NCBI RefSeq assembly: GCF_003575975.1
Contig: NZ_QQXK01000001.1
Span: forward strand, 62,001 to 126,000
Direction: 5' to 3'
DNA from: Galactobacter valiniphilus
GTDB lineage: Bacteria; Actinomycetota; Actinomycetes; Actinomycetales; Micrococcaceae
Length of the DNA stretch: 64,000 bases
Below are positions 16,892 to 24,134 of this stretch, piece after piece. The notes below the pieces were generated by a model. The model was not told the DNA's origin. It searched no databases and saw nothing but the letters and a program-made list of their open reading frames with translations. Both the position numbers and the translations under genes were made by a program. Position 1 is the stretch's first letter. The number at the start of each line of letters is the position of its first letter.

Positions 16892-18208
16892 ATGACCTCC
16901 ACGAACACCACCTCGACCGAGAATGGCCTCGATCCCGAAGAGACGATGAGCCGCGACCAGATCGAGGCCATCCAGACCGAGCGCACCGCGGCCATCCTGG
17001 ACTACGCGTACAACCGCGTGCCGCTGTACAAGAAGAAGTTCGACGATCACGGCGTGCACCCCTCCGACTTCGTGGAGCTCGCCGACCTGGCCAAGTTCCC
17101 GTTCACGTCCAAGGAGGACCTGCGCGAGACCTACCCCTTCGGCATGTTTGCCGTGCCGCGCGAGGAGGTCGTGCGCATCCACGCCTCCTCCGGCACCACG
17201 GGCCGCGCCACCGTGGTGGGCTACACCCAGCAGGATCTCGACGACTGGGCCAAGCTCGGCGCCCGCTGCTTCCGCCTCTCCGGCGTGCAGCGCGGCTGGC
17301 GCGTGCACAACGCCTACGGCTACGGCCTCTTCACTGGCGGCCTCGGCGCGCACGCCGCGATCGAGCGCGCCGGTGCCACGGTCATCCCCATGTCCGGCGG
17401 CCAGACCGAGAAGCAGATCACGCTGATCCAGGACTTCGAGCCCGAGGCCATCGCCTGCACGCCCACCTACCTGCTGACCATCGGCGACGCCATGCAGCGC
17501 CAGGGCCTCGACCCCCGCAAGACCTCCGTCAAGGTCGCCGTGCTCGGCGCCGAGCCCTGGACGCAGGAGATGCGCGAGGAGCTCGAGGAGATGTGGGACA
17601 TCGACGCGTGCGACATTTACGGCCTCTCCGAGGTCATGGGCCCCGGCGTGGCCGGCGAGTCGAACCTGACCAAGGACGGCTCCCACATCTGGGAGGACCA
17701 CTTCCGCCCCGAGATCATCGACCCCTTCGATGAGCGCCGCGTCATGGCCGACGGCGAGTCCGGCGAGCTGGTCTTTACCACCCTGACCAAGCAGGCGCTG
17801 CCGATCATCCGCTACCGCACGCACGACCTCACCACGCTGCTCCCCGGCACGGCCCGCCCCGGCCACCGCCGCATGGGCCGCATCACGGGCCGCAGCGACG
17901 ACATGATCATCCTGCGCGGCGTGAACCTCTTCCCCACGCAGATCGAGGAGCTCGTGCTCAAGGTGGACGGCCTCTCGCCGCACTTCCAGCTCGAGATCAC
18001 CCGCCCGGGCCGCATGGACCAGCTGGCCGTGAAGGTGGAGCGCCGCGAGGACTGCTCCACCGACCGCGCCCGCGCAGCGGCCGGCGAGCTGCAGAAGCTC
18101 ATCAAGATCCACATCGGCTCCAGTTGCGCCATCGACGTGGTGGACCCGGGCGCCCTGGTCCGCTCCGTGGGCAAGCTGCGCCGCGTCTACGACCTGCGCA
18201 ACCAGTAA
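16892..18208 (+). CDS. paaK: Phenylacetate-CoA ligase PaaK
   Basis: This 438-residue adenylate-forming enzyme activates phenylacetate to phenylacetyl-CoA, the first step of the pathway. Visible motifs are HASSGTTGRATVVGYT (residues 97-112, ATP phosphate-binding loop), YGLSEVMGPGVA, and the hinge/adenine block GRITGRSDDMIILRGVNLFP. The C-terminal domain has the KVERREDC segment. The length is normal for PaaK. It lies between paaI and the tetR-type regulator gene, separated from the latter by a strong stem-loop. Confidence 0.95.
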   Translation: MTSTNTTSTENGLDPEETMSRDQIEAIQTERTAAILDYAYNRVPLYKKKFDDHGVHPSDFVELADLAKFPFTSKEDLRETYPFGMFAVPREEVVRIHASSGTTGRATVVGYTQQDLDDWAKLGARCFRLSGVQRGWRVHNAYGYGLFTGGLGAHAAIERAGATVIPMSGGQTEKQITLIQDFEPEAIACTPTYLLTIGDAMQRQGLDPRKTSVKVAVLGAEPWTQEMREELEEMWDIDACDIYGLSEVMGPGVAGESNLTKDGSHIWEDHFRPEIIDPFDERRVMADGESGELVFTTLTKQALPIIRYRTHDLTTLLPGTARPGHRRMGRITGRSDDMIILRGVNLFPTQIEELVLKVDGLSPHFQLEITRPGRMDQLAVKVERREDCSTDRARAAAGELQKLIKIHIGSSCAIDVVDPGALVRSVGKLRRVYDLRNQ

Positions 18209-18215
18209 TTCCTCG

Positions 18216-18255
18216 ACGCAACGTGGGGTGGGCGCACGCCCACCCCACGTTGCGT
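18216..18255. terminator. Long perfect stem-loop between paaK and paaR
   Basis: ACGCAACGTGGGGTGGGCG (18216-18234) and its exact complement (18237-18255) are separated by only two bases, giving a 19-bp perfect stem followed by TTT. It starts eight bases after the paaK stop and ends 42 bases before the regulator start. It can act as a terminator or attenuator that lowers regulator expression; in DNA form it is also a near-perfect 40-base palindrome. Confidence 0.75.
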
Positions 18256-18297
18256 TTCACACGACACCCGGCCACGCGCCGTGGGAGGATCACCCCT

Positions 18298-18933
18298 ATG
18301 CCCACCATCTCCACCCCCGGAAGCACGCCAGCCGCCGCCCAGCACGGGGCCAAGCGCGGCCGCCCGGGCTACGACCAGGCCACGGTCCTGAAGATCGCGG
18401 TCCAGGCGTTCACCGAGTTTGGCTACGACGCCACGAGCATGGGGATGCTGGCCGAGCGGCTCGGCATCTCGAAGTCGGCCATCTATCACCACGTGCCGTC
18501 CAAGGTGGAGATCCTGCGCCTGGCGCTGGATTCGGCCCTCACCCCGCTCGAGGCGGTGTTCGACGACGCCTCGCAGGGCTCCGGCACGGCGCTCGAGCGC
18601 CTGCGTGGCGCCGTGAGCGGCACGCTCAAGGTGCTCTTCGAGCAGCAGACCTCCGTCACGCTCCTGCTGCGTCTGCGGGGCAACTCCGAGGTGGAGCTCG
18701 CAGCGATGGAGCGCCGCCGCGCGCTCGACCGCCACGCGGCAGCCTTGGTCAGCGCCGCGCAGGAGGAGGGCTCCGTGCGCTCAGATCTTGCGGCCACCAC
18801 CGTGGCCCGCTTCCTCTTCGGCACGGTCAACTCCCTCACCGAGTGGTACCGCCCGGGCGGCAACGTCTCCGAGGCGGAGGCGGAGCGCACCATCCTCGCC
18901 ATCCTCTTCGACGGCCTCGTCCCGCGCGCCTGA
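18298..18933 (+). CDS. paaR: TetR-family transcriptional regulator, probable PaaR
   Basis: A 211-residue TetR-type repressor. The DNA-binding helix-turn-helix is at about residues 27-73 (FTEFGYDATSMGMLAERLGI, then SKSAIYHHVPSKVEILRLAL), followed by a helical ligand-binding domain. Actinobacterial PaaR proteins of this type repress phenylacetate genes and are released by phenylacetyl-CoA. Linkage to paaI-paaK and the shared dyad at four paa promoters in this window support that role. Residues 1-20 are a flexible Ala/Pro-rich extension. No PaaR-type dyad is seen directly upstream of this gene, so it may depend on the paaI promoter and read-through. Confidence 0.88.
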   Translation: MPTISTPGSTPAAAQHGAKRGRPGYDQATVLKIAVQAFTEFGYDATSMGMLAERLGISKSAIYHHVPSKVEILRLALDSALTPLEAVFDDASQGSGTALERLRGAVSGTLKVLFEQQTSVTLLLRLRGNSEVELAAMERRRALDRHAAALVSAAQEEGSVRSDLAATTVARFLFGTVNSLTEWYRPGGNVSEAEAERTILAILFDGLVPRA

Positions 18934-18956
18934 CGCTGAGAGAACGCTTTGCAGCT

Positions 18957-18985
18957 CGGCCCCGACCCCACGTGGGTCGGGGCCG
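18957..18985. terminator. Terminator after paaR
   Basis: CGGCCCCGACCC (18957-18968) and GGGTCGGGGCCG (18974-18985) form a perfect 12-bp stem with a 5-base loop, 24 bases after the regulator stop. Confidence 0.75.
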
Positions 18986-19069
18986 GAGTTCTATGCCCCG
19001 TAGAATGGCCGGTGGCCTGTGCTGTGCGCGGGCCACTCAAGACGATTCTCGAGAAGAGCTAGGCAGCAC

Positions 19070-19966
19070 GTGAACGACCTGATCATGACCCTCACGGGAG
19101 CGGAAGCCGGCACGACCACCGCCACGGTGTTCCTGCTGACGATGCTCTCGAGCCTGTTCCTTGCGGTGGGCAATGTGTTCCTGGCCCGCCGCAACGACCT
19201 CGGCTGGTGGTTCTACCTGCTCGGTGTCTTTGCCGGTCCGCTCTTCGTTGCCCTCTACCCGGGCCAGAACGACTACTGGCTGCTGCTCGGCGCCGTGCCG
19301 CAGCTCATTGCGGGCGCCGTGGGCCTGTGGGCCTTCTCCCGCTCCAGCCTGCGCGGGCGCTACACGCGCCGCGTGAAGAACGCCGAGTGCTCCGTGGCGG
19401 CGCTCATCCTCTTTGTGGTGCTGGTCCTCGTGGTCACCCTGCTGCAGTTCGGCGAGGCCATCACGGCCCCGCGCGTGCTGTTCGCGACGCTGAGCAACCC
19501 CGGCATGATCACCCCCTGGATCAACGCTCTCTGCACGGCCCTCCTGACGGTCTCCGTGGCCTACCTCGGCTTCGGCGCCCGCTGGGCCTGGGGCACCCTC
19601 GCCCTCGCCGGCGCTGGCCTGGCCGCCCTGACCACCCTGCAGCCCATCATCTCCGGCTCGGGCGAGCCGCTCTTCGCCCTCCTCTTCGGCTACGTGCTGA
19701 TCTTCATCACGGCGATCTACGGCCTCATCGCGTGGGGCACCCCGGTGCCCGCCGCCGAGGAGGACGCCGCCGAGGAGGCCGAGGTCGAGGCCAGCGCCGA
19801 CGTGCTGGACCGCGCCGCGGCCGAGCGCGCCGTCGCTGCACAGGATGCCGAGGACGCCGAGGACTCCGCGGCCGCCCAGGCCGAGGCCCCCTCCGGAGAC
19901 GAGGCCGCGGAAGCCGACGCCGCGACGTCGGGCACCGAGACCCCCGCCGAGGCCAAGCGCGACTGA
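19070..19966 (+). CDS. Uncharacterised membrane protein with acidic C-terminal tail
   Basis: This 298-residue protein has about seven membrane helices in residues 1-215; the first helices (ATVFLLTMLSSLFLAVGN, then DLGWWFYLLGVFAGPLFVAL) are weakly PnuC-like. An unusual Ala/Glu/Asp-rich cytosolic tail of about 75 residues follows (EEDAAEEAEVEAS...). The tail includes an AATSGTE unit matching the dispersed short repeat. GTG 19070 is chosen; an in-frame ATG five codons later is also possible. Function is not recognised. If it were PnuC-like it would move nicotinamide riboside, but the match is too weak to claim. Confidence 0.6.
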   Translation: MNDLIMTLTGAEAGTTTATVFLLTMLSSLFLAVGNVFLARRNDLGWWFYLLGVFAGPLFVALYPGQNDYWLLLGAVPQLIAGAVGLWAFSRSSLRGRYTRRVKNAECSVAALILFVVLVLVVTLLQFGEAITAPRVLFATLSNPGMITPWINALCTALLTVSVAYLGFGARWAWGTLALAGAGLAALTTLQPIISGSGEPLFALLFGYVLIFITAIYGLIAWGTPVPAAEEDAAEEAEVEASADVLDRAAAERAVAAQDAEDAEDSAAAQAEAPSGDEAAEADAATSGTETPAEAKRD

Positions 19967-19982
19967 GCCTCACCGCCGGCAA

Positions 19983-20020
19983 GGGGGATGCATTCCCGCC
20001 AGGGAATGCATCGCCCTTTT
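19983..20020 (+). terminator. Rho-independent terminator
   Basis: GATGCATTCCC (19987-19997) pairs with GGGAATGCATC (20002-20012), extended by GGG/CCC pairs, and is followed by TTTT at 20017-20020. It ends the transcript of the membrane protein gene. Confidence 0.8.
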
Positions 20021-20143
20021 CGCGTCATACAAGGGCACAGGAGCGTCCCCGGGCGACCTCGCACCGTCCCCTGCCGGTACGTTGAGGTCAGCCTCTTCTC
20101 TGCGGGGAGGGGCATCCATGACACCGCAGTACCCGGAGGAACA

Positions 20144-21802
20144 ATGACGTCCCGACCTGATACCAACGCGCCCGCATCCCGCTCGGCCGGCCACCTCATC
20201 GTCGACAGCCTCGTGGCTCACGGCGTGAAGCGCACCTACGTGGTGCCGGGCGAGAGCTACCTGGATGTGCTCGACGGCCTGCACCACTCGGAGATCGAGA
20301 CCGTGGTCTGCCGCCACGAGGGCGGCGCCGCCTACATGGCCGAGGCCGACGGCAAGTTGCACCAGGTGCCCGGCGTCGCGATGGTCACCCGCGGCCCCGG
20401 CGCCGCCAACGCCCACGTGGGCCTGCACACCGCGTGGCAGGACTCCACGCCCATGGTCCTCTTTGTTGGCCTCATCCCCTTCGAGCACCGCGACCGCGAG
20501 GCCTTCCAGGAGTTCGATCCCAAGGCCTGGTTCGAGTCCGGTGCCAAGCGCGTCATGGTCCTCGACCACGCCGAGCGCGCCTCCGAGATCGTCGCCGAGG
20601 CCATGTTCGCCGCCGTCTCCGGCCGCCCCGGCCCCGTGGTGGTCGGCCTGCCCGAGGACATCATCCGCGAGCAGGTCCACGCCGAGGTGCATCCGCAGAT
20701 CCCCGTGGCCACGGGCGGCATGACCGTGGAGGACTGGAAGTCCCTCAAGGCGGCGCTCCTGGAGTCCAAGAAGCCGCTCTTCATCTTCGGCGGCAACGAC
20801 TGGACGCAGGAGGGCGCCACGGCCTTCACGCAGTGGCTCGAGGAGCACAAGCTCGCCGCCGCCGCCGAGTGGCGCTGCGAGGGCACCGTGCCCTTCTCCT
20901 CCCCGTCCTACGTGGGCCCCATCGGCTACGGCCGCCCCAAGCCGACCTACGACCTGCTCGAGGAGACCGACCTCCTCGTGTTCATCGGCACCGTCCCCGG
21001 CGACGTCATCACCAACGGCTTCAACATCCGCCAGAACTGGGACCAGAAGAACTTCATCGTCACGATGGATCCCTCGCTGCGCGGCCGCTCCGGCCCCGTG
21101 ACCCACCAGATCGTCTCCAAGCCGGACACCTTCGTGCGCGACCTCGTCCGCATGGACCTCGAGGTCAAGCCGGAGTGGGAGGAATTCACCACCCGCATGC
21201 GCGCCGAGCAGGAGAAGTTCGCGGCCCTGCCGGAGGCCCGCACCGATGCTGAGCAGTCCACCATGGACTCCGTCATGGCCCACCTGGTCCCGGCCCTCCC
21301 GGCCGACACCATGGTGACCTTCGGCGCCGGCGAGCACACCAACTGGGCGCACCGCTACTTCCCCACCGAGTTCTACGCGTCGATGATCTCGGCCCGTAAC
21401 GGCTCCATGGGCTACTCCGTGCCCTCCGCCGTGGCGGCCTCGCTCAACTACCCCGAGCGCCTCGTCGTGACCATCGCCGGCGACGGCGAGTTCCTCATGA
21501 ACGGCCAGGAGCTGGCCACGGCCGCGCAGTACGGTGCCACGCCGCTCGTGATCGTCATGGACAACGAGGAGTACGGCACCATCCGCACGCACCAGGAGCG
21601 CATGTACCCGCAGCGCATCTCGGGCACGCAGCTGAAGAACCCCGACTTCGCGCTCATGGCGCAGGCGTTCGGCGGCTTCGGCGCGCGCGTGGAGCGCAAC
21701 GAGCAGATCGCCGACGCCCTGGCCGCCGCGATCGAGGCCACGCGCAACGGGCAGTTCGCGCTGGTCCACGTCCTGGTGCCGCAGCGCTCCAAGGCCTACT
21801 GA
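20144..21802 (+). CDS. Thiamine pyrophosphate-dependent enzyme of the acetolactate synthase/pyruvate oxidase fold
   Basis: A 552-residue TPP enzyme with three domains: N-terminal Pyr domain (residues 15-185) with the catalytic Glu in VVCRHEGGAAYMAEADG, central domain (about 200-330), and PP domain with the metal/TPP motif GDGEFLMNGQELATA ... MDNEEYG. RGPGAANAHVGLHTAWQDS is also diagnostic. It is not adjacent to ilvN or ilvC, and an FAD-binding signature is not obvious, so it is more likely a dedicated decarboxylase/ligase than the housekeeping acetolactate synthase. The exact substrate is undetermined. ATG 20144 follows a strong GGAGGA site. Confidence 0.85.
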   Translation: MTSRPDTNAPASRSAGHLIVDSLVAHGVKRTYVVPGESYLDVLDGLHHSEIETVVCRHEGGAAYMAEADGKLHQVPGVAMVTRGPGAANAHVGLHTAWQDSTPMVLFVGLIPFEHRDREAFQEFDPKAWFESGAKRVMVLDHAERASEIVAEAMFAAVSGRPGPVVVGLPEDIIREQVHAEVHPQIPVATGGMTVEDWKSLKAALLESKKPLFIFGGNDWTQEGATAFTQWLEEHKLAAAAEWRCEGTVPFSSPSYVGPIGYGRPKPTYDLLEETDLLVFIGTVPGDVITNGFNIRQNWDQKNFIVTMDPSLRGRSGPVTHQIVSKPDTFVRDLVRMDLEVKPEWEEFTTRMRAEQEKFAALPEARTDAEQSTMDSVMAHLVPALPADTMVTFGAGEHTNWAHRYFPTEFYASMISARNGSMGYSVPSAVAASLNYPERLVVTIAGDGEFLMNGQELATAAQYGATPLVIVMDNEEYGTIRTHQERMYPQRISGTQLKNPDFALMAQAFGGFGARVERNEQIADALAAAIEATRNGQFALVHVLVPQRSKAY

Positions 21803-21818
21803 GCCGGCCGGCTCCCCG

Positions 21819-21866
21819 AGCGGGGTGCCGCGGGGCGTTACGTCACGCCCCGCAGTGCCCCGCTCG
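21819..21866. terminator. GC-rich imperfect stem-loop after the TPP enzyme gene
   Basis: GAGCGGGG ... GCGGGGCGT pairs with ACGCCCCGC ... CCCCGCTC, with an internal mismatch loop. It starts about 15 bases after the stop codon. No clear T-tract follows. Confidence 0.6.
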
Positions 21867-21924
21867 TCTTGTGTCGGGCATCCTGAGGGCGTCCCCGCGG
21901 GGGCGGGTGGCAGGGGCCGCGTGA

Positions 21925-21981
21925 GGTGCCCGACGGCGTGTGGTGGCTTCGGGCACGACGGCGCCCGGTCGCCGTCGTGCC
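21925..21981. repeat. Short repeat plus inverted pair in the 308-base gap before map
   Basis: The gap 21803-22110 holds the stem-loop above, one copy of the dispersed repeat (TGCCCGACGGCG, 21927-21938), and a perfect 12-base inverted pair GGCACGACGGCG (21952-21963) / CGCCGTCGTGCC (21970-21981). The arms are a variant (GCACGACGGCG) of the same repeat. I see no gene in the gap; the rest is featureless GC-rich sequence. Confidence 0.7.
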
Positions 21982-22110
21982 TTGGGTTGCCCCGGCCGCG
22001 GCCGCCAGCGCGGCACCCGCCCGGGCCTCGTGACGCCCGGCGAGCGCGAGTGATTGAATGGCAATGGCCTCGCGTCCGCCTGCGACGCGGCCGCTCTTGG
22101 AGGATGTGCA

Positions 22111-22878
22111 GTGATCGAATTGAAAACCCCCGCGGAGATCGAGGCGATGCGCCCCGCCGGCCGCTTCGTCGCCGACGTGCTCGCGGCGCTCAAGGCCAGC
22201 GCCAAGGTCGGCGTGAACCTCCTGGAGCTGGACGCCCTGGCCGCCCGCATGATCAAGGAGGCCGGCGCGGTCTCCTGCTACGTCGACTACGAGCCCGCCG
22301 GCTTCGGCAAGGGGCCCTTCGGCTACTCGCTGTGCACCTCCGTGAACGACGCCGTGTTGCACGGCAAGCCCTTCGACTACGTCCTGCGCGACGGCGACGT
22401 GCTCAGCGTGGACTTCGCCGCGAGCCTCAACGGCTGGGTCGCCGACGCCGCCGTGACCGTGGTGGTCGGCCGCGAGAACGCCGAGGGCGAGCGGCTGATA
22501 CGCGCCACCGAGGAGGCCCTCGCCGCGGGCATCGCCGCCGCCCAGCCGGGCGCCAAGACGGGCGACATCTCGCACGCCATCGGCGAGGTCGCGCGCTCCT
22601 ACGGCCTCACGGTCAACCTCGAGTTCGGCGGCCACGGCGTGGGCCACACCATGCACGAGGACCCACACATCTCCAACGATGGCCGCCCGGGCCGGGGCCT
22701 CAAGCTGCTGCCCGGCATGGTCGTGGCGATCGAGCCGTGGTTCATGTCCACCACCAACCGCCTGCGCACCGACCGCGACGGCTGGACCCTGCGCAGCGCC
22801 GACGGCTCGCTGACCGCCCACTCCGAACACACCGTGGCCATCACGGAGACGGGAAACATCGTCCTGACGGCGCCGTAG
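22111..22878 (+). CDS. map: Type I methionine aminopeptidase
   Basis: This 255-residue dinuclear metallopeptidase removes initiator methionine from nascent proteins. All metal ligands of the pita-bread fold are visible: Asp101 (SVDFAA), Asp112 (VADAAVT), His175 (GGHGVGH), Glu208 (AIEPWF) and Glu239 (SEHTVAI); His179 is the substrate-side histidine. The gene is alone, away from the ribosomal-protein/adk cluster where an actinobacterial map copy often lies, so it is probably a second map paralogue. The start is GTG 22111 after a GGAGG site. Confidence 0.93.
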   Translation: MIELKTPAEIEAMRPAGRFVADVLAALKASAKVGVNLLELDALAARMIKEAGAVSCYVDYEPAGFGKGPFGYSLCTSVNDAVLHGKPFDYVLRDGDVLSVDFAASLNGWVADAAVTVVVGRENAEGERLIRATEEALAAGIAAAQPGAKTGDISHAIGEVARSYGLTVNLEFGGHGVGHTMHEDPHISNDGRPGRGLKLLPGMVVAIEPWFMSTTNRLRTDRDGWTLRSADGSLTAHSEHTVAITETGNIVLTAP

Positions 22879-22921
22879 GCCGGGCCGCCACTGCCCGCAG
22901 AGCGGACCAGTCCAACAGTGA

Positions 22922-22951
22922 TTGACAAGTCTCTATCGCTGGGGGCAGACT
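22922..22951 (+). promoter_or_regulatory. Promoter of the 41-residue ORF
   Basis: TTGACA (22922-22927) and CAGACT (22946-22951), 18 bases apart, form a good vegetative-type promoter. The expected start lies about 75 bases upstream of the small ORF, leaving a moderate leader. Confidence 0.5.
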
Positions 22952-23034
22952 GGTCGCACCGCCGCGGCGCCCCCGCCGCAGGCCCCGGAACGTACGGGGT
23001 CCACACCGGCGGTATCGACGAAAGGAGGCCGACG

Positions 23035-23160
23035 ATGAAGGAACCCTTCCAGGGTGTGCCGCGCCAGGCGCACGGGAAGCGTCAGGACATCAACGGCAAG
23101 GGCCTGCGCCCCTCCCGAACTGTCCCGCCTCGTTCCCACGCCGCCAGGCGCGGCGCCTAA
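23035..23160 (+). CDS. Small basic 41-residue protein, unknown
   Basis: A short ORF (MKEPFQGVPRQAHGKRQDIN...) that is Arg/Lys/His-rich with no hydrophobic segment. Support comes from context: a near-ideal AAAGGAGG ribosome-binding site 7 bases before ATG 23035, a promoter with TTGACA about 110 bases upstream, and a terminator beginning 19 bases after the TAA stop. It could be a nucleic-acid-binding or ribosome-associated small protein, but that is only a guess from charge. No family is recognised. Confidence 0.6.
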   Translation: MKEPFQGVPRQAHGKRQDINGKGLRPSRTVPPRSHAARRGA

Positions 23161-23178
23161 CCCACACGGGTTTCGGTG

Positions 23179-23220
23179 GGCCCGTCCCCCACGCTGACGA
23201 GCGTGGAGGGGCGGGCCTTT
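23179..23220 (+). terminator. Terminator after the small ORF
   Basis: GGCCCGTCCCCCACGCT (23179-23195) pairs with AGCGTGGAGGGGCGGGCC (23200-23217) with one bulge, a 4-base loop and a following TTT. Confidence 0.8.
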
Positions 23221-23261
23221 CCCGTACCCTCGAACCACTCACCCTCCCCCGAAAGGCCGCC

Positions 23262-23960
23262 ATGAGCACCGCCCCCGTCCACCCGCTCGCCTCCGCCCTG
23301 CCCAGCTTCGGGCTCGTGCTGCGCACCCCGCGCCTGGCCCTGCGCCCAGTGTGGGACGAGGACATCGTGGGCCTCGTGGACGCCGCCGTCGCCGGCATCC
23401 ACCCCAAGGACCAGATGCCGTTTGTGGTGCCGTGGTCGCTGGCCCCGCGCGAGGAAATGTTGCCGAGCACGGCCCAGAACATCTGGGGCGAACGGGCAGA
23501 ACGCACGCCCGAGAACTGGAACCTCAGCTTTGCCGTGCGGCGCGTGGACGCGGACGTGGACGCCTGGTGGCGGGCCCCGATCATCGGGCGCCAGGACTAC
23601 TTCGTGAAGAACTTCCCCCTCAATCGCTCCGTCGGCACGGGCTCCTGGCTCACCGCCTCCGAGCAGGGCAAGGGCTTGGGCAAGGAGATGCGCCAGGCGA
23701 TCCTTGTCTTCGCCTTCGACCACCTCGGTGCCACGGAAGCCACCTCCGGTGCGTACGACTGGAACCTGCCCTCGCAGGGCGTGTCCCGGGCGGTCGGCTA
23801 CCGCGAGAACGGCCGTGCGCGTGAGGTCAGCGCCGGCCAGCCCGTCCGCACGGTCTTGTTCACCATGGAACCCCACGAGTTCGTCCGCCCCGAGTGGACG
23901 CTAGGCGTGGAGGGCGACGTCCCGGGCCTGCGCGCCGAGCTCGGCATCCCGGAGGAGTGA
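23262..23960 (+). CDS. GNAT-family N-acetyltransferase
   Basis: This 232-residue protein is of the RimJ/RimL-like acetyltransferase class. It has the N-terminal LRTPRLALRPVWDEDIVGLV and an acetyl-CoA loop region at GSWLTASEQGKGLGKEMRQA (Q/RxxGxG/A pattern). The later VSRAVGYRENGR block is where substrate-specific N-acetyltransferases carry N-x-x-S-...-G-Y-x-x-x-G. A middle insertion (residues 70-115) is longer than in RimJ. The acceptor (protein N-terminus, amine or antibiotic) is unknown. Independent transcription unit convergent with paaZ. Confidence 0.82.
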   Translation: MSTAPVHPLASALPSFGLVLRTPRLALRPVWDEDIVGLVDAAVAGIHPKDQMPFVVPWSLAPREEMLPSTAQNIWGERAERTPENWNLSFAVRRVDADVDAWWRAPIIGRQDYFVKNFPLNRSVGTGSWLTASEQGKGLGKEMRQAILVFAFDHLGATEATSGAYDWNLPSQGVSRAVGYRENGRAREVSAGQPVRTVLFTMEPHEFVRPEWTLGVEGDVPGLRAELGIPEE

Positions 23961-23965
23961 TCTCC

Positions 23966-24027
23966 TTCCCCGGTGCTTGCACCTTTCCCCGGTCGATACG
24001 CGGGGAAAAGTGCAACGACCGGGGAAA
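23966..24027. repeat. Interleaved palindromic element, TTTCCCCGGTCG type
   Basis: Arm a, TTGCACCTTTCCCCG (23977-23991), pairs with 24001-24015 (14 of 15). Arm b, TTTCCCCGGTCG (23984-23995), pairs perfectly with CGACCGGGGAAA (24016-24027). The pairs overlap and are mutually exclusive, so the element is an a-b-a'-b' type like those at 50280 and 30395. Confidence 0.8.
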
Positions 24028-24062
24028 CGCGACGCAGGGCCGCGCGCGGCCCGCCCCCCCAC

Positions 24063-24120
24063 CGCACGACGACGCCGCGGTGACCTTGTCATGGGAAGGT
24101 CACCGCGGCGTCGCCGTGCG
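24063..24120. terminator. Bidirectional terminator between the GNAT gene and paaZ
   Basis: The 25-base arms 24063-24087 and 24096-24120 (CGCACGACGACGCCGCGG... / ...CCGCGGCGTCGCCGTGCG) match at 24 of 25 positions around an 8-base loop. It lies between convergent genes. Confidence 0.85.
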
Positions 24121-24134
24121 TCAAAGGGTCGGCA

